Assembly (NCBI GenBank): GCA_946807835.1
Contig: OX327696.1
Location: 1,624,501-1,688,500 of the forward strand
Direction: 5' to 3'
DNA from: Ailanthus altissimus
Taxonomy: Eukaryota > Streptophyta > Magnoliopsida > Sapindales > Simaroubaceae
Length of the DNA stretch: 64,000 nt
Shown here one piece after another: positions 10,715 through 21,560 of the stretch. A program made the translations under genes and the position numbers. The stretch's first letter is position 1. Each line of letters opens with the position of its first letter. The notes under the pieces are model-generated. The model was given only the letters and a program-made list of their open reading frames with translations, had not been told where the DNA came from and did not search any database.

Positions 10715-12672
10715 AAATGATAATTGAATATTATAATTCTAAATTTAATTTCGATTTCAATTGCGTTCAATGTTATAATTTCAAATTCAATTTTAATTTT
10801 AATTACATTGAATGTCATAATTTCAATTCCAAATTCAATTTCTATTATGTTAAATGTTATAATTTCAAATCTAATTTTAATTCTAATTTAGTTAAATGTT
10901 ATAATTAAAGTTTTAATTTCAATTTCAATGACATTAAATGTTATAATTCTAAATCCGATTTTAATTTCAATTACGTTAAATGTTATAACTTCAAATACAA
11001 TTTCAATTTTCAATAATGTTAAATGTTATAATTCTAAATCTATTTCAATTAATCTGATTTTAATTTCAATTACGTTAAATATTATAATTTTAATTTTAAT
11101 TACATTAAATGTTATAATTTTAATTCAAATTTCAATTTTAATTACATTAAATGTTATAATTTTAATTCAAATTTCAATTTTAATTACTTTAAATGTGATA
11201 ATTTTAAATTTCAATTCCAATTCTAATGACATTAAATGCTATGATTCCAAATCTAATTTTAGTTTTAATTATGTTAATTTTATAATTCTAAATCTAATTT
11301 TAATTTCAATTACATTAGTTATAATTCAAATCAAATTTTAAATTCAATTACGTTAAATATTATAATTCTAATTTCAAATTCAATTTCACTTCGTTAAATG
11401 TTATAATTTCAAATTCAAATTCAATTCTAATTTAGTTAAATGTTAGAATTAAAATTCTAATTTCAATTTCAGTGACATTAAATGTTATAATTCTAAATTC
11501 GAGTTTAATTTTAATTACGTTAAATGTTATAACTCCAAATACAATTTCAATTTTAATAGTGTTAAATGTTATAATTCTAAATCCATTTTAATTATGCTAA
11601 ATTTTATAATTTTAAATCTAATTTTAATTTCAATTATGTTAAATATTATAATTTCACTTTCAATTACGTTACATGTTATAATTTAAATTTAATTTTCAAT
11701 TCTAATTACTTTAAATATTATAATTTTAACAATTCTAATGACATTAAATGTTATGATTCCAAATCCAATTTTAATTTTAATTATGTTAATCTTACAATTT
11801 CAAAACTAATTTTAATTTCAATTACATTAAATGTTATAATTCCAATTTTAATTTTAATTTCAATTATATTAAATGTTATAATTTGAATTCCAATTTCAAT
11901 TCTAATTACGTTAAATATTATAGTTTCAAATCCAATATTAATTTCAATTACATTAAATGTTATAATTTCAAAAGATTTTAATCACGTTAAATGTTATAAT
12001 TTAAATTTTAATTTCAATTACGCTAAATGTTATAATTTTAAATTTCAATGATACTAAATGTTATAATTCCAAATCGAATTTTAATTTTAATTACGTTAAT
12101 CTTATAATTTTAATTACGTTAAATGTATAATTCCAATTCCAATCAAATTAAATTATATAATTCAAATTTCATTTTTAATTCCAATTACGTTAAATGTTAT
12201 AATTTTAAATTCAATTTTAATTTTATTTACGTTAAATATTATAATTTTAAATCAAATTTCAATTTCATTAAATGTTATAATTCAAATTCCAATTTTATTT
12301 TCAATTACATTAAATGTTATAAGTCTAAATCTAATTTTAATCATGCTAAATGCTATAATTCTAGATCTAAATTCAATTTCAAATATATTAATTATTATAA
12401 TTTTGAATCCAATTTCAATTTCATTTATGTTGAATATTATAATTTTATTTACGTTAAATATTACAATTAATTTTAAATTTTAATTTTAATTATGTTAAAT
12501 ATTATAATTATAATTTTAATTTCAATTACATTAAATATTTTAATTCAAATTTCAATTATGTTAAACGTTATAATTCAAATTTCAATTCCAATTTCATTAA
12601 AGGTTTATAATTTTAATTTTAATCATGTTAAATATTATAATTTTAAATTTAATTACGTCATGTGTATGAAAT
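10715..12672 (+). repeat. AT-rich minisatellite, 42-bp period
   Basis: The core TGTTATAATT recurs at 10771, 10813, 10855, 10897, 10939 and 10981, exactly 42 bases apart, then continues with occasional longer or shorter units to about 12670. That makes roughly 45 units. Each unit runs from the core through TCAAATTCAATTTTAATTTC to a TTACGTTAAA end. Because 42 is a multiple of three, open frames arise (10717-10908, 10928-11341, 12123-12470) that read as a 14-residue periodic peptide rich in N, F and Y. I regard these as repeat artefacts. Confidence 0.9.
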
Positions 12673-12837
12673 AATGTGAATCACTAATAAAAAAAAGTTT
12701 TCAAATTTAAACAATTAAAAAAATAAATGTAAAGAAAATTCAATTTTAAAATTACGGGTACTGCAGTTATAGGAGAAGACACATGAACCCGCCATAATAA
12801 CAATATTTTTTTATTTAAAAATTATTAAAATTATTTT

Positions 12838-13040
12838 ATAGCCCATAGGTTGGCCTATTAGGCCCTTGTGCCAAGCAGGACACGCCCCATAGCACGACCT
12901 ATAGTGGATCGTGACGTGGGTCATGCTTGGGCCTCATTTTTGGCTATCGTGCCTGAGTCAGACCCAGCACAAATACTATTTATGCCTAGGCCGGCCCAAC
13001 ACGATAGCCCATGTGGGCTCAAATTTTGTAGGTTTGGTGA
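12838..13040. repeat. GC-rich GGCC-containing repeat block
   Basis: In otherwise extremely AT-rich DNA this block has repeated GGCC and GCCC words, a stretch of the type GGGCCTCATTTTTGGCTATCGTGCC, and the inverted partner ATAGCCC / GGGCT. Similar GGCCC-rich pieces occur in plant mobile elements. The family is not identified. Overlapping open frames (12868-13162) have no recognisable domain. Confidence 0.35.
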
Positions 13041-13557
13041 AAATAGATGGTTTTATAATTAATTTATATTCTTTATTAAAAATTATATTTATATTATTTA
13101 AATTTAAGTTTATATTTTTTATTAGTAATATATTTATTTTAATTAATTATATTATTTGTTAATTATTTAAATTAATTATATTATTTATTTAGTTTAGTTT
13201 AACTACATTATTTATTTAAATTTTGTAATAACGTGATTAAATTAAATAATTAATAAATAATATAATTAAACAAAATAAATATAATTTTAACAAATAAATT
13301 TAAATTGAAATTTGAATAAAATATATTTTGAAGTAAATAATATAAATTAATTATAGTAAAATAAAATTATAAATTAATTAATTATAAAAAACTTAATTTT
13401 AAAATACTGTAGCATACACTGTTTATTAGTATTATTGAAATAGTTAAAGGATATTTTTGTCCATTTATTATTTTTTAGTTAAAAAAATTAAAAAATTAAA
13501 ATGATGACTAAAAACATTAAGTCGCTTAAATTCTGATTATTTTAAAAAATTTCCCAA

Positions 13558-13790
13558 GTATCAAATCATATTAGTACTTGTTAAAAAAGTCATTGGAGAA
13601 AATGATGAAAATACAAAATCACAGGTACTAATTAACTAGCAAATTTACTTACTTCAAACATCCATACGAGTATAAAAAGTTGTCTTTAATTAATTTTTTT
13701 TAACGGTAAAAATATTAGTCACAAGTTAAACAAATTTCTATCATGAAAAAAATCCAAAATAGATCAAAAGAATTCTATCTACAAACAGAA
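13558..13790 (+). repeat. segmental duplication, copy 1 (right part)
   Basis: It aligns with 21290-21560: AATTAACTAGCAAATTT, AAAAGTTGTCTTTAATTAA, CACAAGTTAAACAAATTT and AAAGAATTCTATCTACAAA are shared in order. Similarity fades after about 13790. Confidence 0.7.
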
Positions 13791-13976
13791 AAAAAAAAAT
13801 CTGAGACACTTACTACGGATCACATGAATACCCTTTTTTTCCCTTCAAAATTAATTTCTTGCTCATATAATTATAGTCTTGATCAGTATCCATCTATTTA
13901 TTTTCCTCGTTGAAATAAGTGTTGCACACTTGTAATTTGATCAATAGTAAGCAAATTATTCCAATGGAAATCTATT

Positions 13977-14148
13977 TTTCAAAGAGAAGGAATATTAATG
14001 ATTTATTGCTTTGATTTTTATTGTGTTAAAACTCATTTTTAATACTGATTTTCAAAAAGTGTTCAAACTCATTTTCAAAGAGAAGAAATATTGCTGATTT
14101 ATTGCTTTGAATTTTCAGAGTGTTAAAAATCATTTTTAATACTGATAT
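13977..14148 (+). repeat. tandem duplication, ~96-bp period
   Basis: TTTCAAAGAGAAG...TTTATTGCTTTGA...TTTTTAATACTGAT occurs from 13977 and again from 14073 with a few differences. Confidence 0.75.
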
Positions 14149-14520
14149 TGAGCTCCACCTAATAGCTCAAATTTTTTAGTTGAATAATTTCTTTAATGTG
14201 ATATCAAGTCTTATGTTTAAACTATCTTTTTTGTTTTTAATCAATTTTTTTAATTTATAATCTCTCAACTTTTTTATTATTTAAATCAATGTTTCATGTA
14301 AAGAAGTTTATTTAGGCTAATCTTTAATATTGACCTATTAAGATTTGTCAAATCCATATTTCACGTGTGAGAAGAGAACTCTTTAATACTTATTAAGACT
14401 TCTCAAATCCACATCTCACATGAGATGGAACTTGTCTTTAATACAAAGAACAACTAAGTCGATATGGTTTCTCTAATTGTCTTTAATATTGAAATTAGGT
14501 CTTCACCTAATAACATGACT
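14145..14520 (+). repeat. possible TRIM-like mini retroelement, degenerate
   Basis: Wording resembles the clearer mini element at 43697-44055: TCCACCTAATAGCTCAA, a PBS-like GTGATATCAAGTC near 14199-14211, and a second TCTTTAATATTGAAATTAGG...CACCTAATAA near 14480-14510. Boundaries and terminal repeats are not firm. Confidence 0.3.
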
Positions 14521-15323
14521 TTTCTACTTCTCGCATTCCTTTCTTGGCGGCTGAGAATTAATTTACTAAAGCCAAAGGAGTTACATAAATCAACTTTTCA
14601 ATGATACAGAGAATCATAAAGTGTTCTTTATTCCTGAACAATGATTTTTCAAGACCACGATCGGCATTCTTTTCTTGGTGGCAAAGCATTTACTTGAGAA
14701 AAAAAGAGTTGCATGAATCAACTTTTCAATAGCCGGCTTAACTTTGCAAAGGCGAGTGCCTTAAAATGCATAAATGAGAGGACTTTAGATTGTGAAGCAA
14801 TTACTTATTTCCCAATTCATCATTCAGATTATGTTTGATAAACTCGTTGCAACATGAGAATTTGAAAACTTACATATTTTTGTAAATTAATATATTTATG
14901 ATAAACCCCAAACTAAACCCTAGTTTTAACAATTAATTAAAGTCAAAAACTTTACAAGTAAAACGCTAGCATTTCAATTTTTCAACTAAGTTCTTTCTTT
15001 AATTATAAGTTAATTATGGTTTGAGATTATTTACTTTATTTAAGTAAACTATAACTTATTTCCTATATATAGGTTTTCAATCTATTGCTTTTCTTAAACT
15101 TTTTTATCAATAAAACTCTCTTCTTTGCTTTTCTGATAAGATAATGATTTAAATCTTATTAATTAAATCATCTTACATCACGAACACATTTACCCTCAAC
15201 ATATCGTTTACCAAATAATCTTAGGTTTCAAATACATCTAATCTCATGAAAATCTACCCTTATTCATCACGTCACATACGTGCTAAGTATTTGAATGTTA
15301 ATTTGTATTATTATTATATATAT
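14521..15323. other. AT-rich DNA, nothing recognised
   Basis: Non-coding. The words TTCTTGGCGGC and TTCTTGGTGGC with AAAGGAGTT / AAAAGAGTT occur twice (14542-14600 and 14670-14735), a faint local duplication. No gene seen. Confidence 0.4.
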
Positions 15324-16122
15324 TATTAAAACATTAGTAATTCAATAATTTTGAATTAGATAAAGATTGAGATAAATATAAAAAAGGAGAGTCATAAGAA
15401 ATTTAGAATGTGTGGGACACGTATAGAAGTCCAGGATGTATGAGACACAAAGGAAGAAGTAAAACAAGACTCGAAGACGTGAAAAAATGAAGAAAACGAG
15501 CGTAGGGGGCATCAGAGCTGAGCGCTGTGGCACCCAACACAGAAGCCTAGCGTAGCGGTGATGGGAGCAACAGGAAGTTAGTTTTTTTTCTTTTTTTTTA
15601 ATTTCAAGTTTTGGAAAGTTTTGGGCTTCCAAAATAAGTGGACTCTTACTCTAACAAGGAATAAGGTTAATAGGTACGAAATAACTCCCATATAAACACT
15701 TGTATACCATTTAGTTGAGATGAAGTATTAAGAAAGACTCTAAGAGAGGAGAAGAACTAGGTAGATACTAAGTGCTTGTGTGCGCTAGGGTGAAATCATT
15801 ATTTGGGTGTTCATTGTTCCTGGTATAATAAGGGTACACTAAACATTAGGTCCTTTTAAGGGTTCTTTATTGGGTTTTTCTTGTAAAAGTTTTAGGGAGT
15901 TAATAAGAGAGGCTAGGATCTTTGGATCCACCGTGAACGTAGGTAATTGGTCGAACTACGTAAGATTGTGTTGTGCTATTTATATTCTTCTTTGGATTCT
16001 TGGTATTTTGCTTGATTAACAAATTATTCCACTGCACAAAGAGGTTAGGGTCCTAAGTTGAACTTGAGGTTTTTCGCTTCAACCTAATCTCAAGAAAGAG
16101 AAGGTCGTTCCCTCTATCAGCA
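15324..16122 (+). mobile_element. solo copia LTR, same family as the 16619 element
   Basis: It aligns end to end with the LTRs at 16619-17399 and 18842-19754: start TATTAAAACATT against TATTGGAGCTTT, then GGGACACG, a GC-rich box near 15510-15560, TATAAA at 15691-15696, CTAAGTGCTTGTGTGCGCTAG, TTGGATCCACCG and an end near ATCAGCA. Flanks TATAT (15319-15323) and TATAA (16123-16127) may be a diverged target duplication. No internal region remains. Confidence 0.65.
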
Positions 16123-16149
16123 TATAAATATATATATGTAAAGTATTTG

Positions 16150-16618
16150 CCTATTTATGGCATTTACATGTTTATTGGGTAGACAGTCGTGTGCGTTACC
16201 AACTAATTCTATTGATAACTTGTGAAATAGAATGTGGGATTGCAGATTTGAACCGTAACTTGTAAAATTATTTTTACATATACATTTCAATAATGTTTAT
16301 TACATGTTAAGAGTTGTATAAATAATTGTTTAATTTATTTAAAAATTAAAAGTTCTTATAGAAATATATCCTTTTTGAAAGCTTATATATAGACATATAA
16401 ATAATTACATCTATATCATTTTTGTTATTATCAATATTACACATATCCACTATCAAGCGTTCTTAATAAATAATTAAATTCTCAAGAGCTTAATCATGCA
16501 TGTAACCAATTTATTCAATTGATGAATTGTCAAATATCAAGAAGGATAACTGATTTGAACCGCGGACATGTAAAAATGGTTTGTATATATATATTTTAAA
16601 ATTATGTCAATTATATGT
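16150..16618 (+). repeat. segmental duplication, copy 2 (left part)
   Basis: It matches 8150-8550 in order, including both ~260-bp sub-units: TTGGGTAGACAGTCGTG, GATTTGAACCG, TACATGTTAAGAG, CAATTTATTCAATTGATGAA, GATTTGAACCGCGGACATG. It is cut by the element at 16619-19754 within the TTATATGTTAAGAG word that is intact in copy 1. Confidence 0.75.
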
Positions 16619-17399
16619 TATTGGAGCTTTGATAATTTAACAATTTTGTTTGAGCAAGAATTGCGAAGAATATTAAAGATGAGAGTTATAAGAAGTCTAG
16701 ACTATGTGAAACACACATGAGGAAGTTCAGAACGTGTGGGACACAAATAAAAAAGTGAAACGGGACTCGAAAAGGCAAAAAAAAGCGAGAAAGCCGAGGA
16801 CTGATAGTCTAAGCCACAGCGCTGCAGCGATGGTAGCACCCCAGTGTATGAGTGGGAAAAGTCTATTTTTGCTTCGAACTTATGAGTTTTGAGAAGTTTT
16901 GGACTTCTAATATACGTAGATTCTTATTCTAATAAAGATTAGGGTTAATAGGCACGAAATAATTCATATATAAACCCTTGTAAACTCTTTAGTTGAAATT
17001 AAATATTAAAAAAGACTCTAAGAGAATGAAGAACTAGGTAGACACTAAGTGCTTGCGTGCGCTAGAGTGCAACCATTGTTTGGGTATTTATTATTCATGG
17101 GAGAGTAAGGGTATACTAAACATTTATCCTTTTGAGAATTCTTCATTGTGTTTTCCTGAAAATTCTCTAGAGAGTTAAATAAGAGATACTAGGATCCTTG
17201 GATCCACCTTACATGTAGGTAATTGGCTGAACCATGTAAATGATTGTGTTGTGCTCTTTATTATCTGTTTTATATCTTACTATTTTTTCTTGATATCTTA
17301 GTTATTCCACTACGTAAAGAGGTTAGGGTTCAAGTAAAACTTGGTTAGGTTCTTTGCTTAAACCTAATCTCACAGGAAAAAAATGCTATTTCTCCAACA
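16619..17399 (+). repeat. 5' LTR of the gag-only element
   Basis: It carries a GC-rich box around 16800-16850 (CAGCGCTGCAGCG), a TATATAAA box at 16967-16974, and CCAACA at its 3' end. It is paired with 18842-19754. Confidence 0.75.
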
Positions 17400-17429
17400 A
17401 AATAGTATAAACATCAGAGGTATTTAAAC

Positions 17430-18607
17430 CGTGACTATGATCAAGTAAGAAATGGAGAAGTTCAATTGGATGAATGACTTTAATCTTTGGAGGAAGAAGG
17501 TTATAGCTCTACTAGTGAAGGAAGGGTTAGGATTAGTTTTGGAAGAAACCAATTCCTCAACTAGCAAAAGGATGACAACCTCATAGTCCGGGAAAAAGGA
17601 TTGGGACAGGATTCAGAAAAGGCTCACAACACCATAATCGTAGCGTTGAGCGATGAAGTATTAAGAGAAGTTAGTGATAAAAAAATCGCTTTGGAGCTAT
17701 AAAAGAGACTTAAGGCATTATATATGAAGAAGTCACTTGCAAATAGACTTCTTGTTAATAAGAACCTGCATCAGTTAATTATGCATGAAGGATCTTCATT
17801 GAGAGCTCACATCGACGAGCTTAACAAGATTATCATAAGTCTTGAGCAATTTAGCATCAACACTTAAGATGAAGATAAGGCCATAATCCTGTTAAATTTG
17901 TTACCGAAGAGTTATGAGAGCTTTGTAGATATACTACTGTATGGTAAGGAGTTCTTAACGATGAATATTGTCAAGGTATCATTGAACTCAAAAGAATTGA
18001 GAAAGAGATTTGAATCCGAGAGTGGAGCAGCATTGCTTACACAAAGAAATATGAGAAATTAATCAAGTAGAGGATCCAAGAAGTGTTTCTTTTGTTATAA
18101 GGAATGACACTTTGTAAATGATTGTCCTAGATCAAATAGCTAGGATGGTTGTGCTACTATCGATAGTCTTGGGGAAGATACCAAAGTTGTAGACATATTG
18201 GTAGCCTCAAAAGAAAAATATGCTAAAAAATAGATACTAGATTTGGGGTGTAGCATCCATATGTGTTTCGATAGATCATTGTTTACCAATTACAAAGTCA
18301 CGAGAGGTAAAGCTCTAATAAAGAATGACATGATTTATGAGATTATGGAGTTGGTGACATAAGGCTAAGGCTGCAAGGTAAAGAAACTAGGGACTTACAT
18401 GGTGTAAAGTATGTTTTTAATCTGATGAGGAACTTGATATCCCTAAGTAAGCTTGATGAGGAGAGGTATTCGGTTAGAGCGAAAAAGGAAAAATTAAGGG
18501 TAAAAAAAGGATCTACAAGGTTTGAGGGTGAGAAGTACAATAAGGGGCTCTATGTACTTAAGAGGATGGCCATAAGCTGCCTAACGCGGAGTGTTGGGGT
18601 AATGTAG
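17430..18607 (+). pseudogene. copia gag with zinc knuckle and protease start, degenerate
   Basis: gag forms the particle that packages element RNA. The UBN2-like region begins MEKFNWMNDFNLW (about 17452) and continues after frameshifts with the SLRAHIDELNKIIISLE-type motif (17796-17850) and LLPKSYESFVD. A CCHC knuckle relic reads CFFCYKE-HFVNDC (18087-18125) with one lost residue. The protease motif is LDLGCSIHMC (18238-18268), where D-S-G has become D-L-G, removing the usual catalytic context. The last open piece (18425-18607) is the pre-integrase region. No integrase, RT or RNase H follows before the 3' LTR. Multiple stops make it non-coding today. Confidence 0.7.
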
Positions 18608-18841
18608 ATTACTAGACAACATCCAAACTGTGCTCACCAAGGTCAAGAGGGTCGAAAATAAGTGCAATACATCAGTATCCTACACAAGGTGCACGAATGC
18701 TTTTAGAGACTAAAGTCACTAACCCAAGAAAAGTTAAGTTTTGGTGGAGTCTTAATTGAGCTTAACTCTAAGTGATAGAGTATTGGTGTAGATCAGATCC
18801 AAAAACCTTATTATTTGGAGATTTTGAATTAAAGAATAGTT

Positions 18842-19754
18842 TATTGGAGCTTTGGTGATTCAACATTCTTGTTTGGGCAAGAATTGTGAAGAATATTAAA
18901 GAGGAGAATCACAAGAATTTTAGAACATGTGGGACACGCATGAGGAAGTCCATGACGTGTATAGGGAAGCAAAACGGTACTTGAAGAGGCAAAAGAATAT
19001 GAGAAAGATGACGACTGATAATCCAGGCCGCAATGCCATGACACTAAGGCCGCAGCACTGAAAATTAGTAAGTACAGCACCGCGGCACTGGATCGAATTC
19101 ATGCTATCAACGCAGCGCTAGCCACCCAGCGCCGCAGCGCTAGAGCAGAAAAAGTCAATCTTGGCTTCAAACTTCTAAGTTTCGGAAAGTTTTAGACTTT
19201 CAAAACACGTGGACTCCTATTACAATAAGGATTATGGTTAATAGGCATGCAATAACCCCTATATCAACCATTGTAAACCCTTTAGTTTAAATCAAGCATT
19301 AAGAGAGACTCTAAAAGAGGAAAAAATAAACCCTTGTAAACCCTTTAGTTTAAATCAAGCATTAAGAGACTCTAAAAGAGGAGAAAATTAGGTAGACACT
19401 AAATGTTTGTGTGCGTTAGAGTGCAACCATTATTTGGATATTCATTGTTTGTGAGAGAGCAAGTATACATTAAACATTAGATTTTTTTAGGGTTCTTCAT
19501 TGTATTTTCATGTAAATTCTATAGGGAGTCAAATTAAAGAAGTTAGGATTCTTAAATTTATTGTAGATGTAAGTAATTGACCAAACTATATAAGTAATTG
19601 TGTTGTGTTCTTTATTATTTACTTTACGTTCTTGTTATTTTTGTTTGATATCTTAATTATTTTATTGCGCAAAGAGGTTAGAGTTCAAAATTGAACTTAA
19701 TTAAATTCTTTGCTTAAATCTAATTTTACAGGGAGAATGACGATTCCTATAACG
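18842..19754 (+). repeat. 3' LTR of the gag-only element
   Basis: It aligns with the 5' LTR but has an expanded GC-rich box (19019-19145, containing GCGCCGCAGCGCTAGAG and similar words) and a 63-bp tandem duplication (19266-19389). The TATA box is altered to TATATCAA near 19260. Confidence 0.75.
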
Positions 19755-21560
19755 CATGATAAGAGTTTTATAAATAATTCTTTAATTGATTTATTTTTTA
19801 TTTAAAAAGAAAATTATATCTACTTACTACAATATTTTAATTTATTATAATATCAATCAGATTCCTTATTTTATTATATATATATATATATATTTAACTT
19901 TTGTAAAAATAGAGAAGCTTGGACCAGCACCTAAACTTTTGAGGCATTGAAATTAAATCTACAAGGAGGGGCTTAGACCCAACACCTTAACGCTAAAGGT
20001 ACTGATACCAATCACTCGACAAATGGAATAGTTGGGTTTTTAAAAAATTTAAAATTTTTCATGAAAATATATCATATTAGAAGCTTATATATAATCATAT
20101 AGATAATGTCTACACATCAATGTATAATGCGCATCATTGTTATCAATACAATTGCAATGTAATATTTTTTATTTTAATTACGAAATGATTCTTTTTGCTA
20201 TACTAGTCTACTTATTATATTAAGAAAATAATATTTTTGGTTTCGAATCAAGCAAATTATATTTTAAATACCGACATAAAAAAAATAATAATAAGAAGAA
20301 AAAAATTAAAACTATTACTCTTATCCATATAAATCTTAAAAAGACTTTATTTATATATAAAATTGAAGGAAAAAATAATAAATAAATAAAATTATTAAAT
20401 TTAAAAATATTTGATTAATTATGATTGACTCCCATAATTAATTATATTTTTCATTTTTTATCCAACAAATTATTTTTAAATATTTGCATATGATATTAAA
20501 AATCTATTAGACATTATATTAAAGTGCAACTCAAAGAACTCGGATTTATTGCGGTTGAAAGTGAATCAGATTCAGAGACGATCATGAATGATATTTTATC
20601 TAGTTCAGAGTCAAATTTGGAGCTAGGGTTGATCTTGCAGGACATTTCTGAGATTCTAAAAGCCTTTCAGCTTTCTAAAGTTTTATCTACACTCAGAGAT
20701 ACAAATTAATTTGCTCATGAATTAGTAAAGTATGCTTTAGCATGTTCTTAAAATATTGTATTTGGATGGAGTCCATTCCATCCCTTCTTGAATATTTTAT
20801 TATAGAGAATTCCTGTCCTCAAGTCTTTGCTTAATAATACATGTCTCCATTTTCAAAAAGAAAAAAATATTATATTGAAGTGGCCGGGTCACAGATGAGA
20901 CAACGGATAGAAAAAAGAATTATAATGTCTTACAAGTCCAAGGACAATTGGAAATATTGAATATTAAAGTGATCAAAGTAGCTCATAGCAAGATATGACA
21001 TGAATGAACCAAAGTTGTCACAGCATGTGTTGGTGAATATTATCTTTTAAAAACATTTATTATATTTTATAAAAATCAAAGTTTTGGTGCGTAGACTATT
21101 TCAATGTTAGCGAGACTTAGACTTTATACTTCTTATAAAAAGTTTACAAGAAAAAAATTACTTATCAAATTTTTGAATATTTGACGTAGAATGGAAGCAA
21201 CACTAGTGTTGTTTTAATATATGTTTTAAATCTACGAGAAAAAATGTTTTAATTATACAAAAAAAGTTGACTCTCATAAAAAAGACGGGTGTCCAAACCT
21301 AATTAGTACATAGTAGTAAATTCTATTAAGTAAAAAAAATTAGAGGTTTCCTAAAAATCAGAGGAGAAAATGATAAAAAAACAAAATTACGGGGAGAAAT
21401 CAACTAGCAAATTTCTTTACTTTAAACAACCGTACGGCAAAAAGTTGTCCTTAATTAATTTTTTTTGGTAAAATACTAATCACAAGTTAAACAAATTTAA
21501 ATAGAACAAACTAAATAATGTTGATCGAGATTAAAAGAATTCTATCTACAAAATTTTTTC
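19755..21560 (+). repeat. segmental duplication, copy 2 (right part)
   Basis: It continues the alignment with 8550-9831 and then 13558-13790, so it is the uninterrupted counterpart of the 3.7-kb insertion site. It contains the second copy of the SINE-like piece and of the RNase H-like relic. Compared with copy 1 it has about 240 extra bases at 20283-20520. Confidence 0.75.
20521..20850 (+). pseudogene. RNase H-like (RVT_3-type) C-terminal relic, copy 2
   Basis: Residues from about 20527 read QLKELGFIAVESESDSET, matching the strand-helix of RVT_3 RNase H-like domains that carries an E-S-D signature. Then come LELGLILQDISEILKAFQ and, after a stop, a degraded HELVKYALACS segment that copy 1 keeps in better form. 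A stop and a one-base shift near 20748-20755 break the C-terminus. RVT_3 domains occur in plant host proteins and in LINE polyproteins; only the last ~100 residues are present, so the source cannot be decided. Not functional. Confidence 0.55.

Larger units (their letters stand above)
9832..13557. mobile_element. 3.7-kb insertion in copy 1, type unknown
   Basis: Copy 2 of the duplication is continuous at 21290-21300 (GTGTCCAAACC), whereas copy 1 is split here. The insertion is flanked by GTGTCAAAT (9823-9831) and GTATCAAAT (13558-13566), a 9-bp duplication with one mismatch. Nine bases is the usual size for Mutator-like elements, but I see no long terminal inverted repeats and no transposase. 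Inside are AT-rich DNA, a 42-bp minisatellite and a GC-richer block. Confidence 0.45.
16619..19754 (+). mobile_element. gag-only copia element (non-autonomous), with both LTRs
   Basis: 5' LTR 16619-17399 (781 bp) and 3' LTR 18842-19754 (913 bp) bracket a 1.4-kb internal region with gag, zinc knuckle and a protease start but no integrase, RT or RNase H. Both LTRs start TATTGGAGC and end CCAACA or ATAACG (the expected TG...CA ends have decayed). Flanks TATGT (16614-16618) and CATGA (19755-19759) fit a decayed CATGT target duplication; the empty site in copy 1 reads CATGT. The 3' LTR is longer partly because of a 63-bp tandem duplication at 19266-19389. Confidence 0.75.

Noticed and set aside
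10717..11341. Open frames with an N/F/Y-rich 14-residue period
   Set aside because: They follow exactly from the 42-bp minisatellite unit; no start context, domain or sequence independent of the repeat.
10715..12672. CRISPR array
   Set aside because: Units are contiguous and near-identical without unique spacers, and the DNA is plant nuclear.
12838..13040. Subterminal region of a hAT or CACTA transposon
   Set aside because: GGCC-rich words are suggestive, but no terminal inverted repeats, target duplication or transposase could be tied to the block.
15342..15632. Minus-strand open frame of 96 codons as a gene
   Set aside because: It lies wholly within an LTR and runs antisense to it; no domain.
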